Shown one piece after another: positions 54,841-63,969 of a DNA stretch of 64,000 nucleotides. Source of the stretch: Natronoglycomyces albus (GTDB taxonomy: Bacteria > Actinomycetota > Actinomycetes > Mycobacteriales > Micromonosporaceae). The notes beneath the pieces are model-generated. The model worked only from the letters and a program-made list of their open reading frames with translations, searched no databases and was not told the DNA's origin. The position numbers and the translations under genes were made by a program. The stretch is from contig NZ_CP070496.1 of NCBI RefSeq assembly GCF_016925535.1, forward strand, positions 1,240,001 through 1,304,000, given 5' to 3'. Position 1 is the stretch's first letter, and each line of letters opens with the position of its first letter.

Positions 54841-56685
54841 ATGCGTGACAGTGACCAGCGAACGTGGCACTGGGGCAGCCGTTTTCTCGCCGGAGTCGTT
54901 GCGACGGCATTCGTGGGAATGGCCGTTCCGGTACATGCCCAAGAGGGTGATGACGACGACGCCGAGGGAGACCCCTCCGGTGGCGAAGTCGTGTGCGAAG
55001 TCGCCGACGATCGTCTAGCGAATATCGCCGGAATAGCCCCTGCCGACAATGGCTACTGGGTGCTGCCCGATAGTTCCTATCACGGTGCCGCCATGGAGAT
55101 CTTCCGTGTCGACGCGAGCTGTCTGGTTCATGAGCCGATCATGATCAACCATCAGCCGCGTGAACCAGAGGACCTGGCGATGGCTTCGGACGGGTACCTC
55201 TGGGCGGCCGATACAGGCGACCAACTCACCGATCGCCCGCAAGTGGCCGTTACTCGCGTTAACCCCAACGACGCCAGCGATCGGCAAATGTTTCGTTTCG
55301 TCTATCCCGACGGCCCCAAACACGTCGATACGATGCTGCTTACTCCAGACGACTCCGTCGTCTTCTTGTACAACGACGGCGCCGACGTCGTTCTCTATAG
55401 TCCTCCCACCGACCAGTATCTCGAAGAGAACACCCCGCTAGAACGCGTCGCCACGGTCAGCCTCGAACCGACTGACACTGGGCACGGCGGCACCGATGTC
55501 AGTGGAGCGGCTATGTCACCAGACGGAGAGCGCGTAGTCCTGCGTACCGCCTCCGACGCCTATGAATGGGACATAGACGGGGACATCTTCTCTTCGCTTG
55601 AGGAGAATGAACCTCGTATTACTCCGCTGCCGGGCCAGACCGGTGGGACCATCGCCTATGACGAGGACGGTGAATTCGTCACCGCTGGCCCCGGCGACTC
55701 TGGTGCGTCGCTGCGCAGCTACGTTCCCGCAAGCGTGGCCGAAGAAGAGGACGATGAGGGCGGCGAAGAGGCGGCCAGCGAAAGGCCGGGCAGGGACCAG
55801 GGTTTCACCGACTGGCTCATTGACACTCTTGGACCTGACGGGATTATCAAGACGCTCGCGGCCGCGGCTGTTATCGGCCTGCTGATCATGTTCGGCGGTA
55901 TCTGGATCATCGTGCGCTACCGCCGCCAGGCCCGTGAGCGGGCGTTGAGCCTTGAGGACGACTCTGACCTCGATGACGACTTGGACGACTTGGACGATTT
56001 CGACTCGGAGAATCACGCGGCCGCGTTCGCGCCCGATATCAAGGTCGAGGAAAACTACGGCGACCCCGAAGTCAGTCAGCTGGCCAATCGTGCTCGTCGC
56101 GACGAAGGCGGCACGGTGTATGGGGGAGCCAAGAACAGCGAAGGATCCGTCTACGGAGCTGCTGGGGCCCGCGAAGGCGGCTCGGTGTACGGATCGGCGC
56201 AATCGCGTACCGGGGCCGGGTCCGATGCCGAAGTAGAGGCCAACGCCGAAAACGGTTGGTTCAAAGGCACGTCCGGACGTTCAGCCACCGGAGGTGGGAC
56301 CACCTACGGCGCAGGTGCGGCAGCACGTGGTGGGAACGTCTATGGCGCGGGGGCTAACGACGAGGCCGGTTCGGTTTACGGTGGTGCGCCTTCGCCTTCC
56401 TCGGCTGAATCCGAACGGACGCCGGGGACGACTTACGGTGCGACGGGTGCGGCCCGGGGTAGTACCTACGGCGCTTCGGATTCCGGCAGTCGAGGGAACA
56501 CCTACGGCAGTACGGGCACAAGCGGTACCACCTATGGCTCGGGCGGAGGCAGCGTCTACGGAGGTGGTGAGTCCGGTTCGGTCTACGGGGACACAAGCGG
56601 GGCGGGGCCATCCGGGTCGGTATACGGCGCCAGTTCGCACGAAGATGACCAGTGGCGAGGCCAAGGCCGGGGACGCGAGGGCTGA
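54841..56685 (+). CDS. Membrane protein with extracellular propeller-like domain and cytoplasmic [V/T]YG-repeat tail
   Basis: The protein has 614 residues. A signal peptide (FLAGVVATAFVGMAVPVHA) precedes an acidic linker and an extracellular domain to about 325 with propeller-like strands (DGYLWAADTGDQ, AMSPDGERVVLR). One transmembrane helix follows (TLAAAAVIGLLIMFGGIWIIV, about 340-360), then RYRRQARER and an Asp-rich stretch. The last 190 residues are Gly/Ser/Ala-rich and hold 13 copies of a [GSTN]-[VT]-Y-G motif (SVYGG, TTYGA, NVYGA and so on). The intracellular Tyr-rich disordered tail is unusual; scaffold, phase-separating or phosphorylated functions are possible. A homologue-like gene near hflX is known in other actinomycetes, with unknown function. 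Confidence 0.75.
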   Translation: MRDSDQRTWHWGSRFLAGVVATAFVGMAVPVHAQEGDDDDAEGDPSGGEVVCEVADDRLANIAGIAPADNGYWVLPDSSYHGAAMEIFRVDASCLVHEPIMINHQPREPEDLAMASDGYLWAADTGDQLTDRPQVAVTRVNPNDASDRQMFRFVYPDGPKHVDTMLLTPDDSVVFLYNDGADVVLYSPPTDQYLEENTPLERVATVSLEPTDTGHGGTDVSGAAMSPDGERVVLRTASDAYEWDIDGDIFSSLEENEPRITPLPGQTGGTIAYDEDGEFVTAGPGDSGASLRSYVPASVAEEEDDEGGEEAASERPGRDQGFTDWLIDTLGPDGIIKTLAAAAVIGLLIMFGGIWIIVRYRRQARERALSLEDDSDLDDDLDDLDDFDSENHAAAFAPDIKVEENYGDPEVSQLANRARRDEGGTVYGGAKNSEGSVYGAAGAREGGSVYGSAQSRTGAGSDAEVEANAENGWFKGTSGRSATGGGTTYGAGAAARGGNVYGAGANDEAGSVYGGAPSPSSAESERTPGTTYGATGAARGSTYGASDSGSRGNTYGSTGTSGTTYGSGGGSVYGGGESGSVYGDTSGAGPSGSVYGASSHEDDQWRGQGRGREG

Positions 56686-56915
56686 GACGGCCCTTGGAGT
56701 CCCGCACGTCACGCAAGAGTGACACACGGGATGGATGCGTTGAGTGGCCTGTGTGGTGATGAGCCATCTGTTGTAGACGCACTCGGCGACAGCTGCCAAC
56801 TTATTCCGTCGCCGAGGCGGCTTAAGGATCGTCGTGCTCGGCTGGTCGTGACCGGTCTATGGACAGCCCGAAGGCTCTCGCGAGACCCGGGGGTTCGCAG
56901 CGGCTCGCAGCGTGG

Positions 56916-57572
56916 CTATAGCTTGCGCAGTACTGCTACGACGCGGCCCAAAATCTCGGCTTCCCCGGCTTCGATGGGTTCATAGCGGGGGTTGGCCGGT
57001 AGCAGGAGCGGTTGCCCATTGTTGCGCTTCCACTTCTTGACGGTCGCTTCGCCGTCGATCATGGCCGCTACGATCTCGCCGTTGTAGGCCTCGGGCTGTT
57101 GTCGTACGACCACCCAGTCGCCGTCGGCTATGGCCGCTTCGATCATGGAGTCGCCTTTGACGCGAAGTAGGAAGTGGACGCCTTCGCCAACGAATTCGGC
57201 CGGCAGCGGCATGACGTCGTAGTCGCGCTCTTCGGCCAGTATCGGGGCCCCGGCGGCGATCTCGCCGACCATGGGAACGTAGCGTGGGCGTGGGTGTTTA
57301 GTGCATGTTTGTACCCCAGCTGGGGTCTTCTGCTTGACTCCGACGGCACGCGGGCGTCCCGCCTGGCGATGCAGATAGCCTTTGGCTTCAAGTTGTTTAA
57401 TCTGATAGGCGACCGACGAGGCTGATGCCAAACCGACTACTTCGCCGATCTCGCGCACGCTGGGTGGGTAGCCCTTGTTGCTCGTGAATTCCTCGATGTA
57501 CTCCAGCACTTGCTTTTGACGCATCGTGAGAATATTCGATTTGGATTTCACGGGAGTGGGATTGCTGGCCAC
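56916..57572 (-). CDS. lexA: LexA repressor
   Basis: The protein has 218 residues from GTG 57572 (CAGGAG 6 bases upstream). The N-terminal winged helix is MRQKQVLEYIEEFTSNKGYPPSVREIGEVVGLASASSVAYQI. The self-cleavage site is the Ala-Gly of EIAAGAPIL; the catalytic Ser is in KGDSMIE and the Lys in GEATVKKW. It represses the SOS regulon until RecA-triggered cleavage. No clear actinobacterial SOS box was found in its upstream region. It is divergent from nrdR. Confidence 0.95.
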   Translation of the reverse strand: MASNPTPVKSKSNILTMRQKQVLEYIEEFTSNKGYPPSVREIGEVVGLASASSVAYQIKQLEAKGYLHRQAGRPRAVGVKQKTPAGVQTCTKHPRPRYVPMVGEIAAGAPILAEERDYDVMPLPAEFVGEGVHFLLRVKGDSMIEAAIADGDWVVVRQQPEAYNGEIVAAMIDGEATVKKWKRNNGQPLLLPANPRYEPIEAGEAEILGRVVAVLRKL

Positions 57573-57819
57573 GGTATCTCCTGTATTGGCAAAAGGGACA
57601 GCACATGCGATTTCGCTAATCTAACTCATTGTCCCGCCTGAGTCAAACACAAGTACGACTTCAGCGTGTCAGCTAGGGCAGATGACGGGCGTCTTGGGTC
57701 GGCGATTCACCCCACAGGCGGCGAAAACGGTCAGTAGGGTAAAGAAAAAATAGAGGCGTGATACACCTCGCATTGAAGTGAACTGGTCATTCGTATTTTC
57801 GCTCGAATTCTCGTTGCTA

Positions 57820-57867
57820 ACACAATATATAGTGGTTTAATGTAGAGGTGATCACTATTTATTGGGG
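57820..57867. promoter_or_regulatory. Pair of NrdR boxes upstream of nrdR
   Basis: ACACAATATATAGTGG at 57820-57835 fits the NrdR-box consensus (ACACWATATWTNGTGT) almost exactly. A weaker copy, TCACTATTTATTGGGG, lies at 57852-57867. The 32-bp offset (three helical turns) is the spacing known for NrdR box pairs in streptomycetes. They lie about 120-165 bases before the nrdR start and should mediate autorepression of nrdR-nrdJ. Confidence 0.85.
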
Positions 57868-57986
57868 TCGGATTGATAAATTCTGGGGCTGTGACACTCT
57901 CGAATGCGTGGCGGTGGCACAGAGATTGTCATCGTTCGTCCGTTATCGGGAATTAGTACGTACATACGGTTTTGAAGGAGGCGTAG

Positions 57987-58460
57987 ATGCGGTGCCCATA
58001 CTGTCGGCATCCCGACTCACGGGTCGTGGACTCGCGCGAAGGGGACGACGGGATGCTCATTCGCCGCCGCCGAGCCTGTCAAAGCTGCGAAAAGCGTTTT
58101 ACCACTGTAGAGGAGTCCGTCCTCGCCATTGTGAAGCGCTCTGGCGTCACAGAGCCATTCAGCCGCCACAAGGTCGTCACTGGGGTCATGAAGGCCTGTC
58201 AGGGGCGGCCGGTCACCCGGGATGCCTTGGAGGCCCTCGCCCAACAGGTCGAGGATGAAATCCGCTCTCGCGGTGTGGCCGAACTGGCCAGCAACGAAGT
58301 GGGCCTGGCGATCCTGCCGCCCTTGCGTGAGCTCGATGAAGTGGCCTACCTACGTTTCGCCTCGGTCTACCGTTCGTTCGATTCGGTCGAGGATTTTGAG
58401 GCGGCCATCGCGGATCTGCGCGGGCAGAGCGACCAGACTTCGGCGGCATCGACCGGGTAG
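57987..58460 (+). CDS. nrdR: Transcriptional repressor NrdR
   Basis: The protein has 157 residues from ATG 57987 (AAGGAGG upstream). The N-terminal zinc ribbon has cysteine pairs MRCPYC and CQSCEKRF, followed by the ATP-cone domain ([34 protein letters not shown] ... FASVYRSF). NrdR binds ATP/dATP and represses ribonucleotide reductase genes. Its target nrdJ lies downstream, and two NrdR boxes precede its own promoter. Confidence 0.96.
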   Translation: MRCPYCRHPDSRVVDSREGDDGMLIRRRRACQSCEKRFTTVEESVLAIVKRSGVTEPFSRHKVVTGVMKACQGRPVTRDALEALAQQVEDEIRSRGVAELASNEVGLAILPPLRELDEVAYLRFASVYRSFDSVEDFEAAIADLRGQSDQTSAASTG

Positions 58461-58830
58461 GCACCCAGTTGTCCAGCCCGACCCATGTTCATAGCGTTCA
58501 GCTGCGGTGTAGGCCCAGCTTGTGGCCACGAACTCGCTCCTGGCCAGGGATGAGCTGGCTGCCGGACACATCGCGCTTTACGGTCCGCCGTTGGCCGCGC
58601 ACAGGTCGTTTGCCGCTCGGAAGTGTCACACCCGAGACCGACGATGAAGAAGTGGCACCGGTGGACCAAGGCGACGTCGTCTGTCTAGACGCGTCGGACC
58701 AACCCAACCTCGCCTAGCGCGGTGTTGGGAGATCGACGGTAAAAAGTAGCGCCGATGCCGGGTGAGAGCGGCACCGTGAGACTGGACCGTCGAAAAATGA
58801 CAGCGGATCAACAGTAAGAACGGGGACAGC
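58461..58830. other. Spacer between nrdR and nrdJ
   Basis: About 370 bases. It contains an 82-codon plus-strand frame (58469-58717) without a ribosome site, ending DDEEVAPVDQGDVVCLDASD, which I do not count as a gene. No B12-riboswitch landmarks were seen. Confidence 0.4.
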
Positions 58831-61758
58831 ATGGCCAGCGGGGAAGCGTCGGTTCCACATCAAACTGCGAACAGCGCGCATGCGAAGGCATCGAATAAGA
58901 AGAACCGGGTCAAGACCACCCGGACTGATGGCAAGAAGACCTCAACTACCGGTACCAAAGGCAAGCACATGGGCGAGAACTCAGGCGGATTGACAATTTC
59001 CCGCGCCTTCACCAGCGAGGGCGTTCATCCCTACGACGAGGTCGTATGGGAGAAGCGCGACGTGGTGATGACCAATTGGCGCGACGGGACGGTCAATTTT
59101 GAGCAGCGTGGGGTAGAGTTCCCCGCGTTTTGGAGCCAGAACGCCACCCAGATCGTGACCTCGAAGTACTTTCGAGGGGCGGTGGGGACCTCACAGCGTG
59201 AGCACAGCCTGAAGCAGCTGATCGACCGGGTGGCCAAGACCTATCGTGCCGCAGGCGAGAAGGGCGGCTACTTCGCCTCCGTAGCTGACGCCGAGGTCTT
59301 TGAAGCCGAACTCACCTGGCTGATCTTGCACCAGTACTTCAGCTTCAATTCCCCAGTGTGGTTCAACGTGGGCACCGAGTCCAAGCAGCAGGTCTCGGCC
59401 TGTTTCATCCTCAGCGTTGACGACACGATGGAGTCCATCCTTGATTGGTACAAAGAGGAAGGCCTGATCTTCAAAGGGGGTTCCGGATCCGGAGTCAACC
59501 TTTCGGACATCCGCTCATCCAAAGAACTGCTCTCCTCGGGCGGCAACGCCTCGGGGCCAGTCAGCTTCATGCGCGGAGCCGACGCCTCGGCGGGGACCAT
59601 CAAGTCCGGCGGTGCGACTCGCCGGGCCGCCAAGATGGTCGTCCTCGATATCGACCACCCCGATGTCGAGGAATTCATCGACACCAAGGCTCGCGAAGAG
59701 GACAAGATCCGCGCATTGCGCGACGCTGGTTTCGACATGGATCTGGGCGGCGAAGACATCGTCTCGGTGCAGTACCAAAACGCCAATAACTCGGTGCGTG
59801 TCACCGATGAGTTCATGGCAGCCGTGGAGAAGGGCACCGACTTCGCGCTGCGGGCCCGCACCACAGGCGAGCCGATCGAAAGGCGTGACGCCCGGGAACT
59901 GTTCCGCAAGGTGGCCACGGCCGCATGGGAATGCGCCGACCCGGGCATCCAGTACGACGACACCATCAACGAGTGGCACACGTGCCCGGTCACCGGGCGT
60001 ATCACCGCGTCCAACCCATGCTCCGAATACGTCCACATCGACAACTCATCGTGTAACTTGGCCTCGCTCAACCTCATGAAGTTCCTCAACGACGACGGCT
60101 CGTTCGACGTGGAGCACTTCACCAAGGCGGTCGAATTCGTCATTACCGCTATGGAGATCTCGATTTCGTTCGCGGACTTCCCCACGGAGAAGATCGGCGA
60201 AAACACCCGCGCCTATCGCCAACTGGGCATCGGCTATTCCAACTTGGGGGCCCTGCTGATGGCATCGGGGCTGCCCTATGACTCGCCCGAAGGGCGCTCG
60301 GTCTCCGCCGCGATCACTTCGTTGATGACCGGAGTCTCCTACCGCCGCTCCGCCGAAATCGCCGCAGTGGTCGGACCATACGAGGGCTACGCCAAGAACG
60401 CCGAGGCCCACCAGGCTGTCATGCGCAAGCACGAGGCGGCCTGCGAACAGGTCGAGACATTCAACGATGTCGACGCCACGGTCTTGCGCGCCGCAACGCA
60501 GGAATGGCATCGGGGCAATGAGTTGGGCGCTACCCACGGCTGGCGCAACTCCCAAGCCAGTGTCCTCGCGCCCACCGGCACCATTTCATTCATGATGGAC
60601 GCCGACACGACGGGCATCGAACCGGATTTGGCGTTGGTCAAGTACAAGAAGCTCGTCGGCGGCGGTTCGATGCAGATCGTCAACCAGACAGTTGGACGGG
60701 CACTGGACCGACTTGGATATACGGCCGAAGAACGACAGGCGATAGTCGACTACATTGCCGAGCATGGTCACGTCATCGACGCGCCCCACTTGCAAAAAGA
60801 TCACTATCCGGTCTTTGATTGTGCGATGGGGGAGCGCTCAATTTCTCCGATGGGCCACGTTCAGATGATGGCCGCGGCACAGCCATTTCTCTCCGGTGCG
60901 ATCTCAAAGACCGTCAACGTACCTGAGACGGCCACTGTCGAGGACTTCGAACGCATCTACTTCGAAGGATGGAAGCAAGGGCTGAAGGCCCTGGCGGTCT
61001 ACCGCGATAACTGCAAGGTGGGGCAGCCGCTGTCCATCTCCAAGACCGACCAGAAAGCGACCGAGAAGTCTACCCAGACGCAGAAGGTCGTCGAGTACCG
61101 TCCGGTACGCCGCCGCTTGCCGAAAGTCCGGCCCAGTCAGACGGTCTCCTTTGCCGTCGGTGGAGCCGAGGGCTACTTGACCGCTTCGTCCTATCCAGAC
61201 GATGGAGTTGGCGAAGTGTTCCTGAAAATGTCCAAGCAGGGCTCGACCCTGGCGGGAATGATGGACGCGTTCTCCGTGGCGATCTCGATAGCGCTGCAAT
61301 ACGGAGTGCCACTGGAGAAGTACGTCGAAAAGTTCACCAACATGCGCTTCGAACCAGCTGGCATGACCGACGATCCGGACGTACGCATGGCGGCCTCGGT
61401 GGTCGACTACATCTTCCGTCGTTTGGCGTTGGACTACCTCCCGTTCGAAAAGCGGGCCGCGCTGGGCATTATGACCACCGCCGAGCGCACGGCCGAACTC
61501 AATGGGGACGACCCATCGTTGGTCCACTCTTCGGAAACCGAACGCGAGTTCGCCGCCATGTCCGCCTCGGCTCCGATCGAAAAGGTCGTCGAAGTGGTGC
61601 AGGACAACCTGGGAGCGACTGCCCGCGAGGACATTTTGACGGGCTCGCGTAGCAGGGCCGCCGATGCTCCGCTGTGTATGAACTGCGGAACCACCATGCG
61701 GCCCTCAGGGTCGTGCTACGCCTGTGAAGGATGCGGAGCGACCTCAGGTTGTTCGTAG
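58831..61758 (+). CDS. nrdJ: Class II (adenosylcobalamin-dependent) ribonucleotide reductase
   Basis: The protein has 975 residues. A basic low-complexity extension of about 50 residues precedes the core beginning GVHPYDEVVWEKRDVVMTNWRDG. Class II landmarks are SACFILSVDDTMES, KGGSGSGVNLSDIRS, ATRRAAKMVVLDIDHPD, NPCSEY with SSCNLASLNL (active-site Cys/Glu), and LAPTGTISFMMD. The C-terminal zinc-ribbon tail (CMNCGTTMRPSGSCYACEGCG) handles redox recycling. It reduces ribonucleotides using vitamin B12, so no oxygen is needed. GGGGACAGC precedes the ATG. It is probably repressed by NrdR encoded just upstream. Confidence 0.96.
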   Translation: MASGEASVPHQTANSAHAKASNKKNRVKTTRTDGKKTSTTGTKGKHMGENSGGLTISRAFTSEGVHPYDEVVWEKRDVVMTNWRDGTVNFEQRGVEFPAFWSQNATQIVTSKYFRGAVGTSQREHSLKQLIDRVAKTYRAAGEKGGYFASVADAEVFEAELTWLILHQYFSFNSPVWFNVGTESKQQVSACFILSVDDTMESILDWYKEEGLIFKGGSGSGVNLSDIRSSKELLSSGGNASGPVSFMRGADASAGTIKSGGATRRAAKMVVLDIDHPDVEEFIDTKAREEDKIRALRDAGFDMDLGGEDIVSVQYQNANNSVRVTDEFMAAVEKGTDFALRARTTGEPIERRDARELFRKVATAAWECADPGIQYDDTINEWHTCPVTGRITASNPCSEYVHIDNSSCNLASLNLMKFLNDDGSFDVEHFTKAVEFVITAMEISISFADFPTEKIGENTRAYRQLGIGYSNLGALLMASGLPYDSPEGRSVSAAITSLMTGVSYRRSAEIAAVVGPYEGYAKNAEAHQAVMRKHEAACEQVETFNDVDATVLRAATQEWHRGNELGATHGWRNSQASVLAPTGTISFMMDADTTGIEPDLALVKYKKLVGGGSMQIVNQTVGRALDRLGYTAEERQAIVDYIAEHGHVIDAPHLQKDHYPVFDCAMGERSISPMGHVQMMAAAQPFLSGAISKTVNVPETATVEDFERIYFEGWKQGLKALAVYRDNCKVGQPLSISKTDQKATEKSTQTQKVVEYRPVRRRLPKVRPSQTVSFAVGGAEGYLTASSYPDDGVGEVFLKMSKQGSTLAGMMDAFSVAISIALQYGVPLEKYVEKFTNMRFEPAGMTDDPDVRMAASVVDYIFRRLALDYLPFEKRAALGIMTTAERTAELNGDDPSLVHSSETEREFAAMSASAPIEKVVEVVQDNLGATAREDILTGSRSRAADAPLCMNCGTTMRPSGSCYACEGCGATSGCS

Positions 61759-61813
61759 CCTTCTCGAAGGAACGTGACCGAACAGAACGCCTTCACTGAC
61801 CAACGAGAGTGAG

Positions 61814-61850
61814 CCGATGGGCCCGGAAGCCTTAGTTTCGGGCCCATCGG
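61814..61850. terminator. Hairpin between convergent nrdJ and extensin-like genes
   Basis: CCGATGGGCCCG at 61814-61825 pairs exactly with 61839-61850 around a 13-base loop. Confidence 0.85.
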
Positions 61851-61894
61851 GCATGTGGTGGCCATAGCTAGCGTTGGGTCGATGCTGGGTCCAC

Positions 61895-62884
61895 TCACTT
61901 CACATCATCGCCAGCGGACAAATCACTGTAGGTGATGTCTCCGGCGGCGAAGTTTCCCAGCGAGGTGCGCGCGATCAGGTCCAAGAACAGATACGTCGAC
62001 TCCCGGTTGCCGATGGGACTGGGAAGCGTATCGATCTTGAAGGCTTTGCGCAGGTCCTGAAACGCGCGTTCGGTGATCGGCCCCCAAATCCGGTCGATGT
62101 CGATGTTGCGATTGATGCCCAACAAGCGGGCCGAGACCTGCACGAGGGTTACATCGGTGCGCGCATTGGGTTCGTTGCGAAACGCCAGCCGCGTCGTCGA
62201 GCCGGCATTGTCGAAGTGAATGTGATTGCCGTGGGTCCCATCAGTGTCGTGCCAGCCGTTGAGAACCACGCGGAAGTATTGGCGGCACGAAGCCATCACC
62301 CCTAGGTAACGACGCCGATGTCCCCGCGATTGTCCGGGGCGCCAATGCCGATTCATGTCGACGCGCAAATTGCCGGTGCCATTGATACGCGTCAGATCGA
62401 ACGCCGAACCCGTCCCATGTTGTCCGGATGTGCACGCGAACGTTCCCGCGCTTCCCACCCAGTCGATATTCTCCGATCGCACATCCCGCACCACCTGGTT
62501 GAGATACTTCGCCCAGTCATTGCACAGCCCTTTGAAGTTTCCGTTGAAGGGAAATGTCGTCACGTTCGGATGGCTGCCCAACGCGGGCTTGTCTGCCAAG
62601 TTCGGTCCCTGATACCCGGTGCGATACCGCAGCTTGCACGAAGACACCCCTACCCAATTCCATTGGCCGGAGGGACGAGCGCACTCGGCGAACGACTCTT
62701 CGGTTCTGCAAGCGACGGTGAACTCCGCGTCCGCGAGGTCGGTGTGTGCCATTGCGGAGGGCCCCCACGTCATCGACGTGGCACCGGCGGTGAGACCGGC
62801 CAACCCGGCGCGCAGAAACGTGCGGCGGCCCAGACGGGTGGTTTGCCTCCGATGCGGAGAAGGCGAGGGTTGCTGATGCGACAT
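61895..62884 (-). CDS. Tat-exported extensin-like / M15-type peptidase-fold protein
   Basis: The protein has 329 residues. A twin-arginine signal (RRTFLRAGLAGLTAGATSM, cleavage after AMA) marks folded export. The mature part has paired cysteines (VACRTEESFAECARPS, SSCKLRY, GTFACTSGQ) and the metal-type motifs GQHGTGSAFDLTR and HGNHIHFDN. These resemble the H-x(n)-D and H-x-H ligands of M15/extensin_C domains acting on cell-wall peptides. The last 90 residues resemble a peptidoglycan-binding module (LGINRNIDIDRIWGPITERAFQDL). The probable location is cell wall or secreted. Substrate not known. Confidence 0.82.
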   Translation of the reverse strand: MSHQQPSPSPHRRQTTRLGRRTFLRAGLAGLTAGATSMTWGPSAMAHTDLADAEFTVACRTEESFAECARPSGQWNWVGVSSCKLRYRTGYQGPNLADKPALGSHPNVTTFPFNGNFKGLCNDWAKYLNQVVRDVRSENIDWVGSAGTFACTSGQHGTGSAFDLTRINGTGNLRVDMNRHWRPGQSRGHRRRYLGVMASCRQYFRVVLNGWHDTDGTHGNHIHFDNAGSTTRLAFRNEPNARTDVTLVQVSARLLGINRNIDIDRIWGPITERAFQDLRKAFKIDTLPSPIGNRESTYLFLDLIARTSLGNFAAGDITYSDLSAGDDVK

Positions 62885-63156
62885 GAGGGAGGTCCTTCCG
62901 ACGCTAGAGCGGCAGATGTGAGGCCCGCTGATCCAGAGGCTTGGAACAGCATCGGCGTGTTTCGCAGATTAATGCCTCACACGGGGGCAAAAAGCGTATT
63001 GCCGCGAATCCACCCAAAAGTACGAGCGTTGTCGATTCAGGCGTATAAGGGCCGGTCGTCGGCTAGGAACCGCTGCGGGGCGCTCGTTAGCGTCGCCATA
63101 TGTCAAGCGGTGGCGTTGGGCCTCACGACCTGGGCCGTAGCATGTTGGCAAGGAAG

Positions 63157-63213
63157 CGCATACGTATCAAGCCCTCTACCCCTGCCAGGGGAAGAGGGCT
63201 TGATACGTATGCG
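63157..63213 (-). terminator. 57-nt hairpin after the GNAT gene
   Basis: Sequence from 63157 pairs with that ending at 63213 over about 22 bp, and a nested CCCCTGCCAGGGG hairpin forms the tip. It lies 9 bases after the GNAT stop. The rest of the 338-base gap to the extensin-like gene shows no gene. Confidence 0.85.
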
Positions 63214-63222
63214 TGGTCGGGT

Positions 63223-63765
63223 TTAGAGGCGCAGGCGGTAAGCGTGCAGGGTCACCGTTGGGATGGGCATCCAATCGCGCTCGGGCATGGTCTCGAAACC
63301 AAGTTTTTCGTATAGGGCGACCGCCTCGGCCGCCACGGCTGTGCGCACGTAGATCACCAGCTGATGGCAGTCGAGTTCTCGTGCCCTGTCGCAGACTGCT
63401 TGGACAAGTGCTCGACCCACTCCGCGCCGCTGCGCGGAGGTCGATACGGCTAGCATGCGAAACTCCAACTCCCCGGGTTGAGCCAGTTCGGAGAGTGGGC
63501 TATCCACTGGGCAGATGGTGACTGATCCGAGAACGTCGTTGCTGGTGGCGTCCACGGCCACGATGACCTCGGCCTTTTCGACGCGACCGGCCACGTCACG
63601 AAGTTCTTGTTCGTAAAAGCTGGCGGTGCCCTCCAACTGGCCCACAGCCCGATAAGCCTGTGTCACGACCTCGGCTATGGCTGCGTAGTCACCGGGTTCG
63701 GCGGGCCTGACCACGAGGCCCGAAGAGGGATAGGTGTCGATGTTGGTGGTGGGGTTGGTGGTCAT
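63223..63765 (-). CDS. GNAT-family N-acetyltransferase
   Basis: The protein has 180 residues from ATG 63765 (GGAGG upstream). GNAT motifs are the start LVVRPAEPGDYAAIAEV, motif A LEFRMLAVSTSAQRRGVGRALVQAVCDRARE with the acetyl-CoA R-R-G-V-G-R-A loop, and the C-terminal ALYEKLGFE. It transfers an acetyl group to an amine, protein or antibiotic; the substrate is not predictable. Single gene, with a large terminator. Confidence 0.9.
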   Translation of the reverse strand: MTTNPTTNIDTYPSSGLVVRPAEPGDYAAIAEVVTQAYRAVGQLEGTASFYEQELRDVAGRVEKAEVIVAVDATSNDVLGSVTICPVDSPLSELAQPGELEFRMLAVSTSAQRRGVGRALVQAVCDRARELDCHQLVIYVRTAVAAEAVALYEKLGFETMPERDWMPIPTVTLHAYRLRL

Positions 63766-63936
63766 GATTCCTCCAAATCACAGTGGCCCGATGGGCGGTG
63801 TAGCCCTCGGCTGGCCAGGGGGAGTGCCGCCAGCTGTCGCGAGGATTTACTCCTGCCACAGTAACGCCGCGAAGTGACGCTTCCTTGAGGTCACAGTGGC
63901 CTGTGTGACAGGGCTTGCCGCAAGCCTGGATAGGGA

Positions 63937-63969
63937 GGGGCCGCACCAGCGCTGAGCTGGCACGGCCCC
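63937..63969. terminator. Hairpin near the right edge of the window
   Basis: GGGGCCG at 63937-63943 pairs with CGGCCCC at 63963-63969, with CCAGC/GCTGG nested inside. It may end a gene that begins beyond the window, on the minus strand, since no open frame from the left leads into it. Confidence 0.65.

Noticed and set aside
57573-57819. SOS box for LexA autoregulation
   Set aside because: No TCGAAC-N4-GTTCGA-like site was found; the TCGAATTCTCG near 57803 is too poor a match.
58461-58830. Possible B12 riboswitch before nrdJ, and a LysR-like scrap (LLARDELAAGHIAL) in this spacer
   Set aside because: No B12-box or paired structure was seen, nrdJ is B12-dependent rather than B12-repressed in known actinomycetes, and the LysR-like stretch is too short to support.
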